A stretch of 64,000 nt of DNA from Aurelia coerulea (GCA_039566865.1 CM076948.1:10923001-10987000); one strand, 5' to 3'. Numbered from the stretch's first letter, positions 1 through 12,546 are shown. Numbers and translations are program-made. Notes: generated by a model from the letters alone, not told the origin.

Positions 1-2101
1 GGACATGAAAGCCTGCAAGGTGAACAAATTTGTTACTGATATTTGATTACCGACGAAAAAGATGTCCTTTTGGAAGACTGTGACATAGAAATGTGAGCAG
101 TTATTCAAAAACAATTATTCTTTGAATGATTGCTTCCCTCGCATTCGTTCCTCTAATTTTCCGGGAGTGTAAAGAGGACAGTTACAAAAAATGTTTGCTT
201 CGGACCAGTGGCGGAAATTATGGGGAGGGGGGTTCGAGGGGCAGAGACGTACATTTCTCAACGCTTTCGAAACGGGGCTGGTTATTTCCCAAAGGCTGAT
301 TACTTCCTTTATCCGAAAATCCAGCCTCGTTCTCTTGGAGCTTGCAAAGGGTTTATTGCCGTCACAATTTCTGGCATTTTCGAAATTTTGCCGGTAGCTA
401 TCGAGTCAACGCTAGCTCAAATTTTGCTACCGTCAGAGTTTCCACCATTTTCAAAATATGCTGGCATCGTGTGAACGCAGTCTTAATCTATGTTTCAGGT
501 TGTCACCTTCTTCTTTGGGCGTAGCAAACCCCCAAACTTTGCCCCAAATTGGGGGCAACGAGAAAGACTATTTATGTTCACTTTATGGTTGAAGTGCCTC
601 ATCCTATGAATTTCGGACAACAACATTGCAACAGAGCAGTTTGTTTGGTCCTACTGTGTTTACGGTTTAAAAATACCTAGAGTTCCTTTTAATCAAGGAA
701 ACAATGGATGGTGCCCCCAGCCACGGTCCTATAAAGAGGATCTGTTGCAATATGTTGAATGGAGTTCAGTAATAAACAAATTCTGTAATTACCACAAGTT
801 CATCTTTCTCAATTTGTAAGATTTATGGCCCATTTCCATTCCCTTGGACTTCGAATTCGCATCCAAATACACACTTCCAAGATGTTGAGACGATGGCTTC
901 CCGTTAAATCATACAATAAAATTACGTGAATCTATTCATGATGCTTGTAACAATGGTAGTGTGCCTGTTTGCACTGTCGGCTGCATTATTGTGATCTGCA
1001 TCTTTCGTAAGGACTTCTCCGTTTGGAATCCGAATTCAGACGAAAAGAAACTTCCTGACATGTCAAATTCGGATGCAATTGCCGATCGGTGAGCGATAGG
1101 TTCGGATGCAAAATCCGAAGTCCAAAGGAAATGAAAATGGGCCAACACATCAGATATTGTCAGCATTCTCGATCATCTCTTCCATTGCTGACATCAATCA
1201 GCAGCTCTGCTATCTTTTCAAGAGCTTCGGGGCTGCCCAACGTTTAGATGGGCTGATTATCGATATTGCCAAAATATTATGTTTTCATTGCTTTAATATT
1301 GCTTGTATGGCACCTGAAATGAAATAACTTTTGCCTTATTAGAGGGGCTGCAGCACACCACAGCACAACGACCCCTATGCCATTGTATCTGTTCTGGATA
1401 CACCTTCTCTGTCTAATTTACCATCATATCAGGCAATCAATCTGACTAGCCAGGATCGAGGGGCGAATCACTCCTAAAAAGGACGAGATTTTGAGATTTT
1501 GAGATTTTGAAAGATCTCACGATAAAACATAAGATTTTAGGGTTTTTGAAAATCTTTATGAAATTTGATTTTTCATTTCGATAAACGTAGGAGCCTAACG
1601 ATTTTGGAATTTTTGGACCAATTTTGGAAATTTCGAACAAAAATATTTTGTGATTTTTTTGGAATTTATTGTGAAAACTCTACTTTTCAGATTAGATTTA
1701 AAAAATTTGTCAATTTCTTACAGAGCAGAGCACTGTGAAAAGCTTGTTCTTCGTGCTATATATTTTTTTGGGAACATATGATAATATAATGGTTCATGAA
1801 AAACATACGAGCTATTTTTTTCATATTCCATTATAATTTTACAAGACAAATTACTTATGATGCTACCTACTAATTACTCTACGAAACACTACAAGGACAA
1901 TAACACCACGGGGAGCAATAGAAGTTGACAACCCCGACATATACTAACTACATGCGATTTCATGCGCCTCAGAAGAGCAGACCAACCAAAACATTTTTTC
2001 TGGCAAGGATCAAACTGCAAATGCATGGCATGATGGGTTAATGTATAAGCTTAAATGCTGTGGTGTTTCAGGTCAACTTCTTGTTCTTATTTAAAGTTTT
2101 C
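1..2101. other. No gene recognised
   Basis: AT-rich sequence with only short, unconvincing open frames. Around 190-545 there is a stretch whose margins are G-rich and C-rich (a run of four G then a run of six G near 220-233, and CCCCAAATTGGGGGC near 541), in the style of the other terminal-inverted-repeat elements here, but I could not pair two ends. A short imperfect tandem repeat of GAGATTTT lies at about 1484-1511. Nothing else is recognisable. Confidence 0.5.
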
Positions 2102-2105
2102 TTAA

Positions 2106-2876
2106 CCCTAATCCTACCGGGCTTTTTTTGATCTAACATAGCCGGGGGGGGGGTGCTTTCCACCCCCCCTCTATAAATAGCCGTAGACTAATGGGAAATC
2201 ATTGAAACTTGGCAAGGGCGTAGTCCTAACTATTCTTAACTGATTGGTAGTTTTGGGCGGGGCTACCTCATTAGGTGACGTCACTATGACGTCATAATGC
2301 CGGAAAATGTCAAAATATATGGTTTTCCGGCTTATTCGTTCTAAAAACGGAATAAAGGTAATCTGAATGACTTTTTCCATTCTTATTTGGCGTATTATTC
2401 ATTTCCCTCTCAAATATGATGCATATAGGTGTTTTTAGACCGTTATTTTGGAAGAAAATGACGAAAATTGATGACGTCATAACTAAAAACTGTATTTTTC
2501 TGCCAAAAATTGATAATAATTGGTTCGAAATGCTTTTAAAGTATTGCATAACGCAATTCTATACTTTTTAAACAAAATCTGTTGAAAAAATCTTCAAAAT
2601 TTGCCAAAATGACCCAAAATGGCGGCCCGAGTGACGTCATCATTTAAGAATGCTGACGTCAGCAAATTCCATTGTTATTGACAACAATAGAAAGCTAATT
2701 GTTTGCTGATTCTTTTAAAGTACAACAGTTACATTTGGAACTAATTCTGGGATTAAAAATATCAAAATCATTAATTTTTCTAATACCTTGCTCCAAATAT
2801 GGTAGTGTCACCTGTCACGTGACACCTATTGTTCAAAAAGTTAATTGTCAAAATGTAGCTAATAGATAATTAGTAT
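2106..2876 (+). mobile_element. TTAA-flanked non-autonomous element, family 1, right end missing
   Basis: The left end starts with CCCTAATCCTACCGGG directly after TTAA (2102-2105). It is followed by a G-run/C-run hairpin (about 2143-2168). The body matches the complete copy at 61476-62334 nearly base for base until about 2876, where LINE sequence takes over. TTAA targets with CCCT-starting ends are typical of piggyBac-type transposons; the family assignment is inferred because no transposase is present. The body carries TGACGTCA palindromes (near 2277, 2471, 2631 and 2653) and CACGTGA near 2818. The matching right end does not reappear beyond the LINE, so this copy was truncated rather than cleanly interrupted. 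Confidence 0.8.
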
Positions 2877-3277
2877 TAAGGACGAAAACAACGGACTGTT
2901 CTAAATGGAAAGAATTCTAACTGGGGAGATATTTCAGCAGGCGTACCACAGGGACCCTTATTTTTCCTTGTGTACATACACGATCTAATTGCAGACTTGA
3001 AGTGCAATGTTAAGCTGTTTGCTGATGGTACATCCACTCTCCGTCGCAGAGGCTGTTTGTTGAAAACCAGCTGGGCTTACGATTGGAGGATGTCCTTTAA
3101 TCCTGATCCACTGAAACAAGCTGTTGAAATAAGATTTTCTAGGCGAAAAGTTGATATTGATAATCCAGTGATCCTATTTAATAACACGCCCGTGAAGAAT
3201 GTAGATGAACACAAACATCTTTGAATTATTCTTGATTCAAAGCTGACCTTCTCTGCGCATATCAAAGCAGCCATCTC

Positions 3278-3453
3278 TATAGGCGTAGGAGATAGGGGGC
3301 TAGGAGGGGGCTGCAGCCCCCCAACGTCAGAAAAAATTGCAAAAATCAGCCATAATCGGGCAGAAATCCGCCTCAAGTCGGGCAAAATTTTCTCAAACAA
3401 TGGATTTTTTGTCGGGCAGCCCCCCCCCAAATTTATCTTCCCCTACGCCGATG
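3278..3453. mobile_element. Small TIR element inserted in LINE-A copy 1
   Basis: LINE-A sequence is interrupted between two copies of CCATCTCT, an 8-bp target duplication; the uninterrupted LINE copies confirm the join. The ends are imperfect inverted repeats around GGCGTAGG, with a G-rich and a C-rich tract just inside. An 8-bp duplication fits hAT-type transposition. There is no coding capacity. A diverged relative lies at about 27718-27860, with the same internal phrases around GCCCGA and ACAATGG. Confidence 0.75.
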
Positions 3454-4517
3454 GCCATCTCTAAAACAAGAAAGGGTATAGGTATGCTGAAATATCTCTC
3501 CCGTTATCTGCCCAGACATACCCTAAATGAACTGTATATAAGCTTTATGTGCGACCCCACCTAGACTACGGGGATGTGATTTATCATATTCCTGGAAAAA
3601 TGTGTGATTTCAGTCAGAATATCACTTTGTCAAACTTAATGGAAAAATTGGAATCTGTTCAGTATTCTGCTGCACTAGCTGTAACAGGAACATGGAGGGG
3701 ATCATCGCGAGAAAAGTTGTACGCCGAGCTTGGGTGGGAATCATTAAATTTACGAAGGTGGAGCAGGCGCCTTATTTCGTTCTACAAGATTATAAATAAT
3801 TTAACGCCGGAATATACCAGAGCTCCAATACCACCTCCCCATCATTCGCAGTACTGCTTTCGCAATCAGGATGTGATTGGGAGAATAAGGGCAAGAACAG
3901 AAAAATTCGAATCCAGTTTCTATCCTAACTGCTTAATTGAATGGAACAAGTTTGACCCTGAAATTAGACTTGCACCGTCATTCTCGATCTTTAAAACAAA
4001 GCTGCTATCCATTATTCCCCCCCCCCCTGCAAAATCAGCTTTTGGGATCCATGACCTATCAGGTTTATCCTGCCTTAATCAGTTGAGAGTTGGTCTCAGC
4101 AAGTTAAACTTTCATAAATTTAAACACAATTTTAGAGACACCATAAATCTTTTGTCCTACGAATGATGGTATTGAGGATGCGGAACACTTTTGTTGATCT
4201 GCCCTTCTTTCGTGATGCATCGACGAGATCTTCTCACTAGCGTCCTTGCTTTAGTACGACCATTTGGATATATTAGCCTTTCAAATAAAGATTTAACACA
4301 ACTTTTACTTTATGGCGGCAAAGATCTCACTAATGAGCTAAATAGAAAGATAATCGAGTTAACGCTGCGTTATATCCATAACACTGGTCGATTTGATTAA
4401 TATAATTTCAATTACGGTTTTTCGCAACACAGCCACCATGTTACCTCACCGTTATCTAGTCCCTTCTCGTATATTTTCTTTCTTTTTTAGTCGTTTCTTG
4501 TATTTCTTTGTAATATT

Positions 4518-4621
4518 AAAGTCTATCTTAAATTAGACGTTACACGTGAAACTTGTCACGAGGGAGCAAATTTAATTGCTTCTTTTCGAAAATTTATGAC
4601 GTCTAACTTGAGATAGACTTA
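4518..4621. repeat. Short inverted repeat in the LINE-A 3' UTR
   Basis: AAGTCTATCTTAAATTAGACGT at the left is matched in inverted orientation by ACGTCTAACTTGAGATAGACTT at the right, with about 60 bp between. The other LINE-A copy has no matching arm pair at this place, so this may be a very small inserted element or a copy-specific hairpin. A (TTTG)n run follows immediately. Confidence 0.45.
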
Positions 4622-4631
4622 AAGTTTTTTG

Positions 4632-4653
4632 TTTGTTTGTTTGTTTGTTTGTC
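4632..4653 (+). repeat. (GTTT)n microsatellite
   Basis: About five perfect GTTT units lie inside the 3' UTR of LINE-A copy 1. Confidence 0.8.
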
Positions 4654-5079
4654 TTTTTTATCTTATTTTCTATATTAAGGCTGCGGATTTGCCATAGATT
4701 TGTGCTCTCCGTGGCATTCGTCCTTGTAGTATAGTAAAGTAGTTTGTAAGTAGCGTTAGATAAGTACCTTGTATTGTACAATTTTGATTGAATATATAAA
4801 AAAACTGCAAATGCAAAATGCACAAAATAGAAATAAACCTTTAAAGGGGCATATCAAAAGTCTGAACAATAACATATTTTCTTTCAATTTTGGGGGAATT
4901 TACCCCCATATCTAAAAAGCGGCCCTTTCCCATAAAAGAACATCGAGATTCTAATTCTACGCCCCAAAATTGACCAAGATCACTTGGTCTCATAAATTAC
5001 CTCGTTTGGTGGTACAACCCTCTGCTACCGGACTAGGTGAGTAAAGTATCGGCATCTAACAAACTGTAAAATCTAAATG

Positions 5080-5215
5080 GTGAAGGTGAGGTGAAGGTGA
5101 AGGTGGAGGTGAAGGTGAAGTTGCATTTTTAGTGCCAAGCGCTGGGATCACAGATTGAGTCCACAACTCACTTTCGAGGAGTTGAGTCTGCACGCAGGTT
5201 AGCCTGTCTGAAACC
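5080..5215 (-). mobile_element. tRNA-derived SINE-1, truncated copy
   Basis: The body phrase CCAAGCGCTGGGATCACAG and a (GGTGAA)n run at its edge match the fuller copies at 12547-12738 and 38602-38765. On the minus strand the GGTGAA run is the 3' tail, (TTCACC)n. The tRNA-like head with its promoter boxes is missing or unrecognisable, so this is a 5'-truncated insertion. Confidence 0.6.
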
Positions 5216-6213
5216 CAAGCTGTTTTACTGGGTACTTGAGTATTCCACCGGCAAACTTCTATTTGTTGCTTGTGTTTCTTTCTGATGCGAGACTTTTTCT
5301 GGGGTTTTCAATTTGATGAATTTTACTAATCTTTTTCAAAAGCGCGGGCACTTTAGCAGCAGCTATTACTAGTCAATATTGATGCTTAATCCATGAGTTC
5401 AAATTTTGTCCAACTCTAAAACGTTTCTAAATCACAAAAATGGAGCTGAGAATGGCAACAGCAATGAAAAACAGATCATTCACAAAACAGTGATAACCAA
5501 CAAATGTTCATACAGGTTTCCTTTTTGCGCATCGTCAAATTTATCAAACAAGTTCACTAAGATTACGTCACATAATTATGTAAAAGCAGAGACCTGGAGT
5601 CAATAGCAATTCAGAGAGGGTACACCATCTTGATAAAATGTAGCCTACTACTACTGTAGTACTTCATACAGCCTGAAAAATCTCGTTTGGAAAAATGGAA
5701 GTATTTCTTGAAGCCTTCAAAATTCCTAAATGAATAGTACTGAAATTACTTACAAAATCCAGGTAGCTGAAAAATGATATTTGTCATGATCAGCCTCTCG
5801 TTTACTAATGCCACATATATTGAAATAAAGTGATTTAAGCTATCATCAACAATGACAATTTCAGAGTGTCAATTACCACATAGCCAAGAGTAACTGATAA
5901 AGTTGTTAGTTAAACTGTCTAGTGCGTAGTCTTGGTATGATTATGACCACTTTAGCAACCGCAAATAGGAAACCAAAAAGTCTAGGTAACGACCATTTTG
6001 GCCTCCTTTTCAACATGACAATTTGAAATGATATACTTGATCTCTTAAACTCAATTTTCCGTTGATAGAAAAATAAAGAATATTGAGAAACGGAAAAAAT
6101 TGCTTAAATAGTTTTCTTTTTTTGTTTTAAGCTGTGTCTTAAGCTTTTTTATTTTATCTTAAAGATACGTCCACTTGTTGGCTGTACTTTGTTATTCACT
6201 ATCATTTGCTTAG
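5216..6213. other. No gene recognised
   Basis: AT-rich sequence with only short random open frames. No repeat with identifiable ends and no splice-bounded coding segment was seen. Confidence 0.5.
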
Positions 6214-7450
6214 CCCTATTTGTACTGGGGGGGGCGTTTTTCACCCCCCCCCCTCCTATCAGAATTTGCTGCACTGCACTAAAAAGACAAGAGATATAAC
6301 CACCAGTCTTTGTGACTTTTAATCACATTAAAAATAGGCAATTCAATTTTTTACATTTCATAATTTTAACTCTGATCATGTGACCACGGTAATACCATAT
6401 TTGGAGAGTGGTCAACAAAAATAGAGATTAAAATGTCCATAGTTTTTGTATCGTTTGTCCGATTGACCTCAAACATGCACCATTCGATTGCTTTTGATAA
6501 GTAAGTTCATTTGATATATACAGGGTGTCCCAAGGGCAGAAGATTCCCGCCAAACTTTTATATGCTGTTGCTCTTCAGATGGTCAAATAAAGTTTGCTGC
6601 CATCCCCGTAAAAAACCTTTGAAAAATGATGGAGCTATGACCTTCAAAAGACCAAATCTGCCGGATGACTGAAACCAGCGGTCGGCCATTTTGACTTACT
6701 ATTTGCAGTGATAAGTAACTCTACGTCAGGTAAGAACTAATTTCTGTGAAGTCAGAAAAAGTGGAAGTCTGATGGTAGCCAACTTTAATTGAATATCTGA
6801 AGAGCAACATGATGCAAAAGTTTGGTGAGAATCTTTTGTCGTTTTGTTGCAATTTTCAGGCAAATGGGGCAAACTATTTTTGGACACCCAGTATATATTT
6901 CATATTTGCTGATATCAGCAAAATTTAACATCTATGACATCATTCACATATATTACATCATTGATTGATAAAGAAATATAAGATACAGAAAAGTTTGTAT
7001 AATTTGCTTCCTCTTATTAATTTGATTGATTTTGAGTCCATATTTACTAGATAAAGAGACAAGACTTGCAAACAACTGCAATGAAAATAAACGTATGAAA
7101 CAAAAAGCGAATTCAAATCAAATTGTGCTAAAAATAGAAGCTAAAAATTTTGAAAAGTAAGTATCTTGGATTTATAACATGTTTCCTACTATTTGAAACA
7201 ACTTTGGAGAAAATCGGTTGAATGGTTGATTAACTAGAATTTTGTTTGCTAAGGAGGTAGGAATTTGATGTTTTTCCTTTGTTTTTTGGTTGCCTGACAA
7301 TGAATCACGTGACTAATTAGATACTATTGTTGTATTTGAATAGCCAATTGTCTAAAGAACAATATGAAGAATTTTTAATGCTATATCTCTTTTAGTTCTG
7401 GAGAAAAAGACGGGGGTGAAAAACGCCCCTTCCCCCAGTACAAAACTATT
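6214..7450. mobile_element. TTAA-type element, family 5, interrupted by a mariner-like element
   Basis: The left end reads CCCTATTTGTACTGGGG after TTAG, a degraded TTAA. The right end is the inverted match CCCCAGTACAAA near 7437-7448, with a decayed terminus. A G-run/C-run hairpin with GCGTTTTTCAC lies inside both ends. The interior has CACGTGA-type motifs, as in families 1-3. Without the insertion at 6521-6891 it is about 870 bp, the size of the other families. No coding capacity. Confidence 0.65.
6521..6891. mobile_element. Mariner-like non-autonomous element
   Basis: The termini are CAGGGTGTCCCAAGGGCAG at the left and TTTTTGGACACCCAG at the right. They are inverted repeats with one mismatch in the first ten bases. 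Both sides are flanked by TA within TATATA, the target duplication expected for Tc1/mariner elements. About 371 bp, non-coding. It sits inside the family-5 TTAA element and is therefore younger. Confidence 0.75.
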
Positions 7451-7995
7451 GAAAAATCGACCGTACAGATAGGGTTTGTATAACCAAGAGTTGTGGTTCA
7501 TAAAACTAGCTGTATGGAATGTACACGAAGGCACAGAAGATTCAGTACTCAAAGTCTCATAATTTTAAGAAACATTTCGCTTTGCAGCTCGTTACAAAAA
7601 ATTGAAAAATACTCTTAACTTTAAAGTCACTGATCGTTTTAATCGAGTTTCTAAATCTTATGAAAAGGGCAAGATTTCTACAAGTTATTGTGAGCAGTTT
7701 CATTTTGAAATTATGACATTTTGTAAACAACCAACAGAGTCATAATAGTCGCTTTCTAAGTGCAAATCAACATCTAATTTTCAATCTTGACTTTGTGATT
7801 CCAAAAATTGACAGCTTTTCCTAAAAAACGAGAAGATGAATAAACCAGCCAGTGTTTGGAGAAATCTCCAATGTTTCTTTGAAAACGATTGACAAATCAG
7901 CAGAGTTTCAATGTGTTAATGTAAAAAACACCTCCTGAAATGCAAGGAAATTCATAAACCCAACCGTTATTCAGAGAATTGCCTATCATGAAAGC

Positions 7996-8345
7996 CACGG
8001 GGGGTACCCACGGGGGGTACCCACGGGGGTTCTTCCATAGTAAAGGTACCTGGAGATGTGCTGCGACGAAAGGTATATATTTTTGGACTTCTAGTCTAGC
8101 CAAGGGTATACTTTTTTTGCAATTTTGGCCCAGCAACGGTCTAGCCAAGGGTATCGTTTTTCAGAATATTGGTCTAGCAACGGTCATGATATCATATTTG
8201 GCACGAATTTGACAATATTGGTCCAGAGAATGGTCGAAAGTGGTCCAGCCAAGGGTACCATTTTAGCAAAAATTAGTCTACCATTTTGAATATCCTCGCG
8301 GCAGACCCCTACCCAACATTTAGCCAAGAACCCTCCACCTCCGTT
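7996..8345 (-). mobile_element. CACGGGG element (hAT-like), copy 1, with internal repeats
   Basis: This is the reverse orientation of the elements at 10693, 25187 and 26015. It begins with CACGGGGG, here repeated three times with GGTACC between. It then has the TTCTTCCATAGTAAAGGTACC end, an interior built from repeated phrases such as TCTAGCCAAGGGTA, and a CGGCAGACCCCTACCC end near 8300. The outer C-rich terminus is degraded to CCCTCCACCTCCGTTG. No clear target duplication could be read for this copy. Confidence 0.6.
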
Positions 8346-9482
8346 GGGGTACCCTGCCCTGGTACATTCTGGATAGGGTTGAGCAAGGGCGCCTACCTTG
8401 TAGGAACTGTATTTATTCCCAGTACTGTAGAGCAATTGGTGTCCTGTGACCCAGTACACATAGTATCCCAATACTGTAAGGTCAAGATGACCTATGAATA
8501 ACTTTGTAGTTTCAAATTCCGGTGTTGATGTAATACGAGATCAACTGTTATACGAGTTGGAACCAGACAGTGGGATTTTTGATTGGTCAATACTAACAAA
8601 CATTAGAATTTGAAAATCCTTTCAACTAAAAAAAACCAAGGGGTACGAAACTTCTCCTAACTCCATTGTTCAATTTTTCACAAGCGCGTTACACGTCGCT
8701 GTGGTCAGAGTCCGTTGCTATGGCCAGTAAACAAAACTTGCGGTAAATTGAACTGGGGGCTAGCAGTGCTAAGAACTTTTTCAGATACTGGTTGTTCGCT
8801 TGTTATCACGCAGTGTTTGTGGTCATCTGACTTGTTATGTTGATTTGAACTTGGAACGTCCAAGTGTTCCAATGGTAAACGCGCATGAAACGTTCGCATG
8901 AAACAGAAAAGCAAAGTTGTTTAAATTAACCGTTTTGTTGTTGAAATATTGATTTTGCAAGTACTTTCCTTCATTCAAAGTATTATAACATAAAGGAAGA
9001 ATTGGTTCAATAGCATGCTAGCGTTTAACAAGTTTAAATTCTCAATAAGGCTAAGGATCTGCCATTTGTGCATGTAAGGGAAATTGAAGAATTTGAATGA
9101 AGATTGCATTTGAAAAATATTTATCAACTTGGAACTTGACCTCTTCTTTTCCTCACGCGACCCCTAGTTTGCATACGGTGTCACTTTTCACATCTGGTTG
9201 AACAAAGGCTTATGTCAACAATTTTGCTTCACCTACACCGCAACAGAAGGGACGCGCTCGAGATAATCTTCTCTTGAGAACTTGCTCACTTGTTGGTTTA
9301 TCTGCAGAAGTTGCATAACCCTAAGTTTCTTATGATATACACAGATTAACAGGACTGGGTCACAGGACACCAGTTACTCTGTGTACTGGGTCACTCTATG
9401 TATTGGGTCACGGGAACAGTACTGGGAATAGACACACTTCCTACAAGGTAAGCACCCTTGGGTTGAGCAGGCAGGGCTACAC
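8346..9482. mobile_element. Non-autonomous element with ~115-130 bp inverted ends
   Basis: The left arm, about 8346-8480, contains ACCTTGTAGGAACTG, CCCAGTACTGT and GGTGTCCTGTGACCCAGTAC. It is matched in inverted orientation by about 9345-9482. The right arm carries an extra short tandem phrase of the type ACTGGGTCAC (three copies). The interior has no recognisable coding sequence. No target duplication was identified, so the superfamily is unknown. It abuts the CACGGGG element on its left. Confidence 0.6.
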
Positions 9483-9629
9483 CGCAGCAACCGAAAAAAT
9501 TGTTTCTAATATAAGCATATAGACCCAAAAAATGATTTTCCTTCACTGCATACCAAATAATTATTAAGCTTGCATCTAAAGTTTATGAAAAGTGCATAAC
9601 TGATAATTTCCACATAATGCAAGTAAATG

Positions 9630-11965
9630 TTGGAGTGTTAAGATATTGATGACATTGTTTGTTATATTGATGAAATTGACAGGGCTCTATTTTAGGACCA
9701 TTGTTTTTTCTCGTTTGCATAAATGATCTCACAAAAGACTTGAAGTATAATGTTAAACTTTTTGCTGATGACACATCCTTGTTTACGGTTGCCCAAGAAC
9801 CTAACGAAGCTGCAAATCATACGAACCATGACTTGGAGGTGATAAGACAATGGGCGCAAAAGTGTGGAGGATGTCATTTAATCGCGATCCACAAAAGCAA
9901 GCCGTTGAGGTATTATTTTCAAGGAAAAGAAACGAGATAGATCATCAAGTGATCCTCTTCAACGACATACCCATGAAAAAAGTAGATGAACATAAACACT
10001 TAGGTATTATCTTGGACAAAAAGCTTTCTTTCTCAGCTCACATCAAATCTGCTATCTCCAAAACGAGAAAGGGCATTGGTTTGCTAAAATATCTCTCAAA
10101 ATATCTACCTAGGCATACCCTAAATGAACTATATAAGCTTTATGTGCGACCCCACCTGGACTATGGAGATGTTATCTATCATATTCCAGCTAAAGTATGT
10201 GAATTCAGTCACAATATCATTTTATCAAATTTAATGGAAAAATTAGAATCTGTTCAGTATTCTGCTGCCCTTGCTGTAACATGAACATGGAGGGGAACAT
10301 CGCGAGAAAAACTGTATGCAGAGCTTGGCTGGGAGTCACTAAGTTCCCGAAGGTGTAGTAGGCGCCTTACTCTTTTCTATAAGATTATGAATAATCTCAC
10401 TCCCCTTTATACAAAGGAGCCAATCCCACAACTTCATCAGTCGAACTACTCTCTTCGCAACCAGGATGTTATTGGGCGACCAAGGGCAAGGACAGAAAAA
10501 TTTCAATCCAGCTTTTATCCCAACTACATATCTGAATGGAATAAACTCGATCCTGAAGTCAGGCTTTCACCGTCTGTTGCTGTTTTTAAGAAAAAGCTTC
10601 TTTCATTAATTCACCCTCCTGCAAAATCTGTCTTTGGGATTCATGACCCATTAGGTTTATCATATTTTTCCCAAATAAGAGTCGGTCTCAGTCACGGGGG
10701 GGGGGGGGGTTCTCGGCCAAATTTTGGGTAGGGATCTGCCGCGAGCATCTTCAAAAGGGTACCGTTGGCTAGACTAATTTCTATGAAAATGGTACCCTTG
10801 GCTAGACCAATTTGACCATTGTTTGAACCAATTTTTACGAAAATGGTACCTTGGCTAGACCAATTTTGACCATTTTCTCGACCAATATTGTCAAATTTGT
10901 GCCAAATATGATGTCATGACCGTTCGCTAGACCAATATTGTCAAAAATGATAACCTTGGCTAGACCGTTGCTGGCCAAAATTGCAAAAAAGTATACCCTT
11001 GGCTAGACTAGAAGTCCGAAAAAGTATACCCTTGCTCGCGGCACATCCCCAGGTACCTTTACTATGGAAGAACCCCCCCCCCCCCCGTGGTCTCAGTAGA
11101 TTAAATTTTCACAAATTCAAGCATAATTTTAGGGATACCGTTAACCCATTGTGTCCAACGAACGACGGCATTGAGGATACGGAACACTCTTTGTTGCTTT
11201 GCCCTGCATTTGACACTTTAGGACGAGATCTTCTCGCTGGAGTTTCAAATTTATTACGACCATTTGCCCAAATCAACGGCCTTTCAAACGACGTTCTGAC
11301 GCAACTTTTATTGTATGGCGATAAAGACCTTTCAAAAGACGTCAACCAAAGTGTACTCAAACTGACTCTAAATTTCATCCATAGAACTGGTCGGTTCAAT
11401 TAAGATAATTTCAGACCTGGTACTCACCACATATATACTAAGTCCTATTCTCCATAATTTTTCTTTTTCTTAATGCTTGTAAGTCTGATTCACATTGGAT
11501 GTCAGGCGTCTATAGTGTGAATGACAACTCATCCACACAAACCCAAATTTTCAAATCCACAATATTGCGAACTATGAACCTCGAACCGACAGCACATGCG
11601 CAATGTTTTTGAGCGGTGGAGACCCTGGAGGGGAAACAGCAGCGGCGGCAGTTGTTGTCGGTGGTGTTTTCTCGGTCGGGGTTCCTGCTGTTCAGCATTA
11701 TCGCCTGTGCTAGCAATGACCTCCAACGTGAAACAGATCCTAGTATGTATCCGTATTTGGTAGTTTATGTGTAGCTCTTTGTAAATGTATATTTTATAGT
11801 ATTTAGTTGTAATGATGTTTTTTTTATGGAATGGCCAGGGAGTTGTCATGGTCTTTTGCTCTCCCTGGCATCGTCCACGTAGTGTTGAACAGTAGCTCAT
11901 ATGTAATGTTTTAGGTACCTTCTGTATGTAAACGTTTTAACTGATTATATATAAAAGAAAAAAAA
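9630..11965 (+). mobile_element. LINE-A copy 2 (jockey/CR1-like, 5'-truncated)
   Basis: This is the best-preserved LINE-A copy. The translation from 9701 shows the reverse transcriptase palm phrase LFADDTSLF with both catalytic aspartates. It continues with WRMSFNRDPQKQAVE, DEHKHLGIILD, ISKTRKGIGLLKYLSKYLP and LYVRPHLDYGDVIYHIP. A C-terminal region (DGIEDTEHSLLLCP, then FIHRTGRFN, ending at 11403) follows. In-frame stops or shifts occur near 9880 and 10282, and an insertion interrupts it at 10693-11089. The endonuclease and the N-terminal part of the reverse transcriptase are missing. The 3' UTR includes a short inverted region near 11490-11530 and ends in an A-rich tail near 11955-11965. Confidence 0.88.
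10693..11089 (+). mobile_element. CACGGGG element (hAT-like), copy 2, perfect 8-bp TSD
   Basis: The 397-bp insertion starts CACGGGGG and ends CCCCCGTG. It is flanked by exact copies of GTCTCAGT at 10685-10692 and 11090-11097; LINE-A copy 1 shows the uninterrupted site. The interior is almost entirely made of repeated phrases: CTTGGCTAGACCAATTTT, AAAATGGTACC, TTGACCATT and CCAATATTGTCAAA. An 8-bp duplication with C-starting termini fits hAT. No transposase. Confidence 0.9.
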
Positions 11966-12173
11966 ACATTGTTTTACTTCAATTTTTGTGAATTATGTAT
12001 TTCTCTACTTTCATACTTTCCCAAAAAAGGAATCCTGATATTCAGGAATCACAAAAATAAGTGTAAAAATGACTGACCAAAAAAATATTTGCACATATTC
12101 TATAACCAAAACAGTAACCAGAGCATCCCTATCCATATCTGGGATCTAAGCCTTATCAAGATGTAGCTAAATT
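11966..12173. other. No feature seen
   Basis: AT-rich spacer between the LINE-A tail and the CCAA-rich block. Confidence 0.4.
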
Positions 12174-12472
12174 TTTCAACCAAGAATTTCATCCACCAAC
12201 AAATAAACCAATCGACCAACTAATCTGAAAGCAACCAATTAATCGATCAATCAACTAACCAACCAATCAAACAATCAACAAACCAATCGATCAACCAACA
12301 TTTAAATCAACCAATCAGCAAACTGACCAACCAACCAACCAATCATCTGACCAATTGATCGACCAACCACAACCAATGAACTAATCAACCAATCATCTAA
12401 CCAACAAACCAAAGAATCAACCAATTGATAAATAAATCAGTTAATCAATCAACCAACCAACTGTTGTAATAC
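12174..12472 (+). repeat. Degenerate (CCAAYCAA)n low-complexity block 1
   Basis: About 300 bp of loosely repeated ACCAATCAACCAAC-type words with no fixed period. It is strongly C+A biased on this strand with almost no G. A second, shorter block of the same composition lies at 13438-13546. Confidence 0.8.
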
Positions 12473-12546
12473 CGTGGCTTCCCTACATTTATGAATACGT
12501 GATTTATGCTGTGCATGCTATGACGTATACCAGTTCATGATACACG

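Larger units (their letters stand above)
2877..4805 (+). mobile_element. LINE-A copy 1 (jockey/CR1-like, 5'-truncated, broken)
   Basis: This copy holds the second half of a non-LTR reverse transcriptase and its C-terminal region. The translation shows GVPQGP followed by FFLVYIHDL, then LFADG where the catalytic box would normally read FADD. After that come DEHKHL, KTRKGIGMLKYLSRYLP, a variant of RPHLDYGDVIYHIP, and a C-terminal stretch ending THNTGRFD-like (read here as YIHNTGRFD). The frame is disrupted several times, including at 3224, 3540 and 4166. It is further interrupted by the insertion at 3278-3453. The 3' UTR ends in an ATATATAAAA-like tail near 4800, shared with the copy at 9630. 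It is a dead copy of the same family as 9630-11965 and 63581-64000. Confidence 0.85.
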
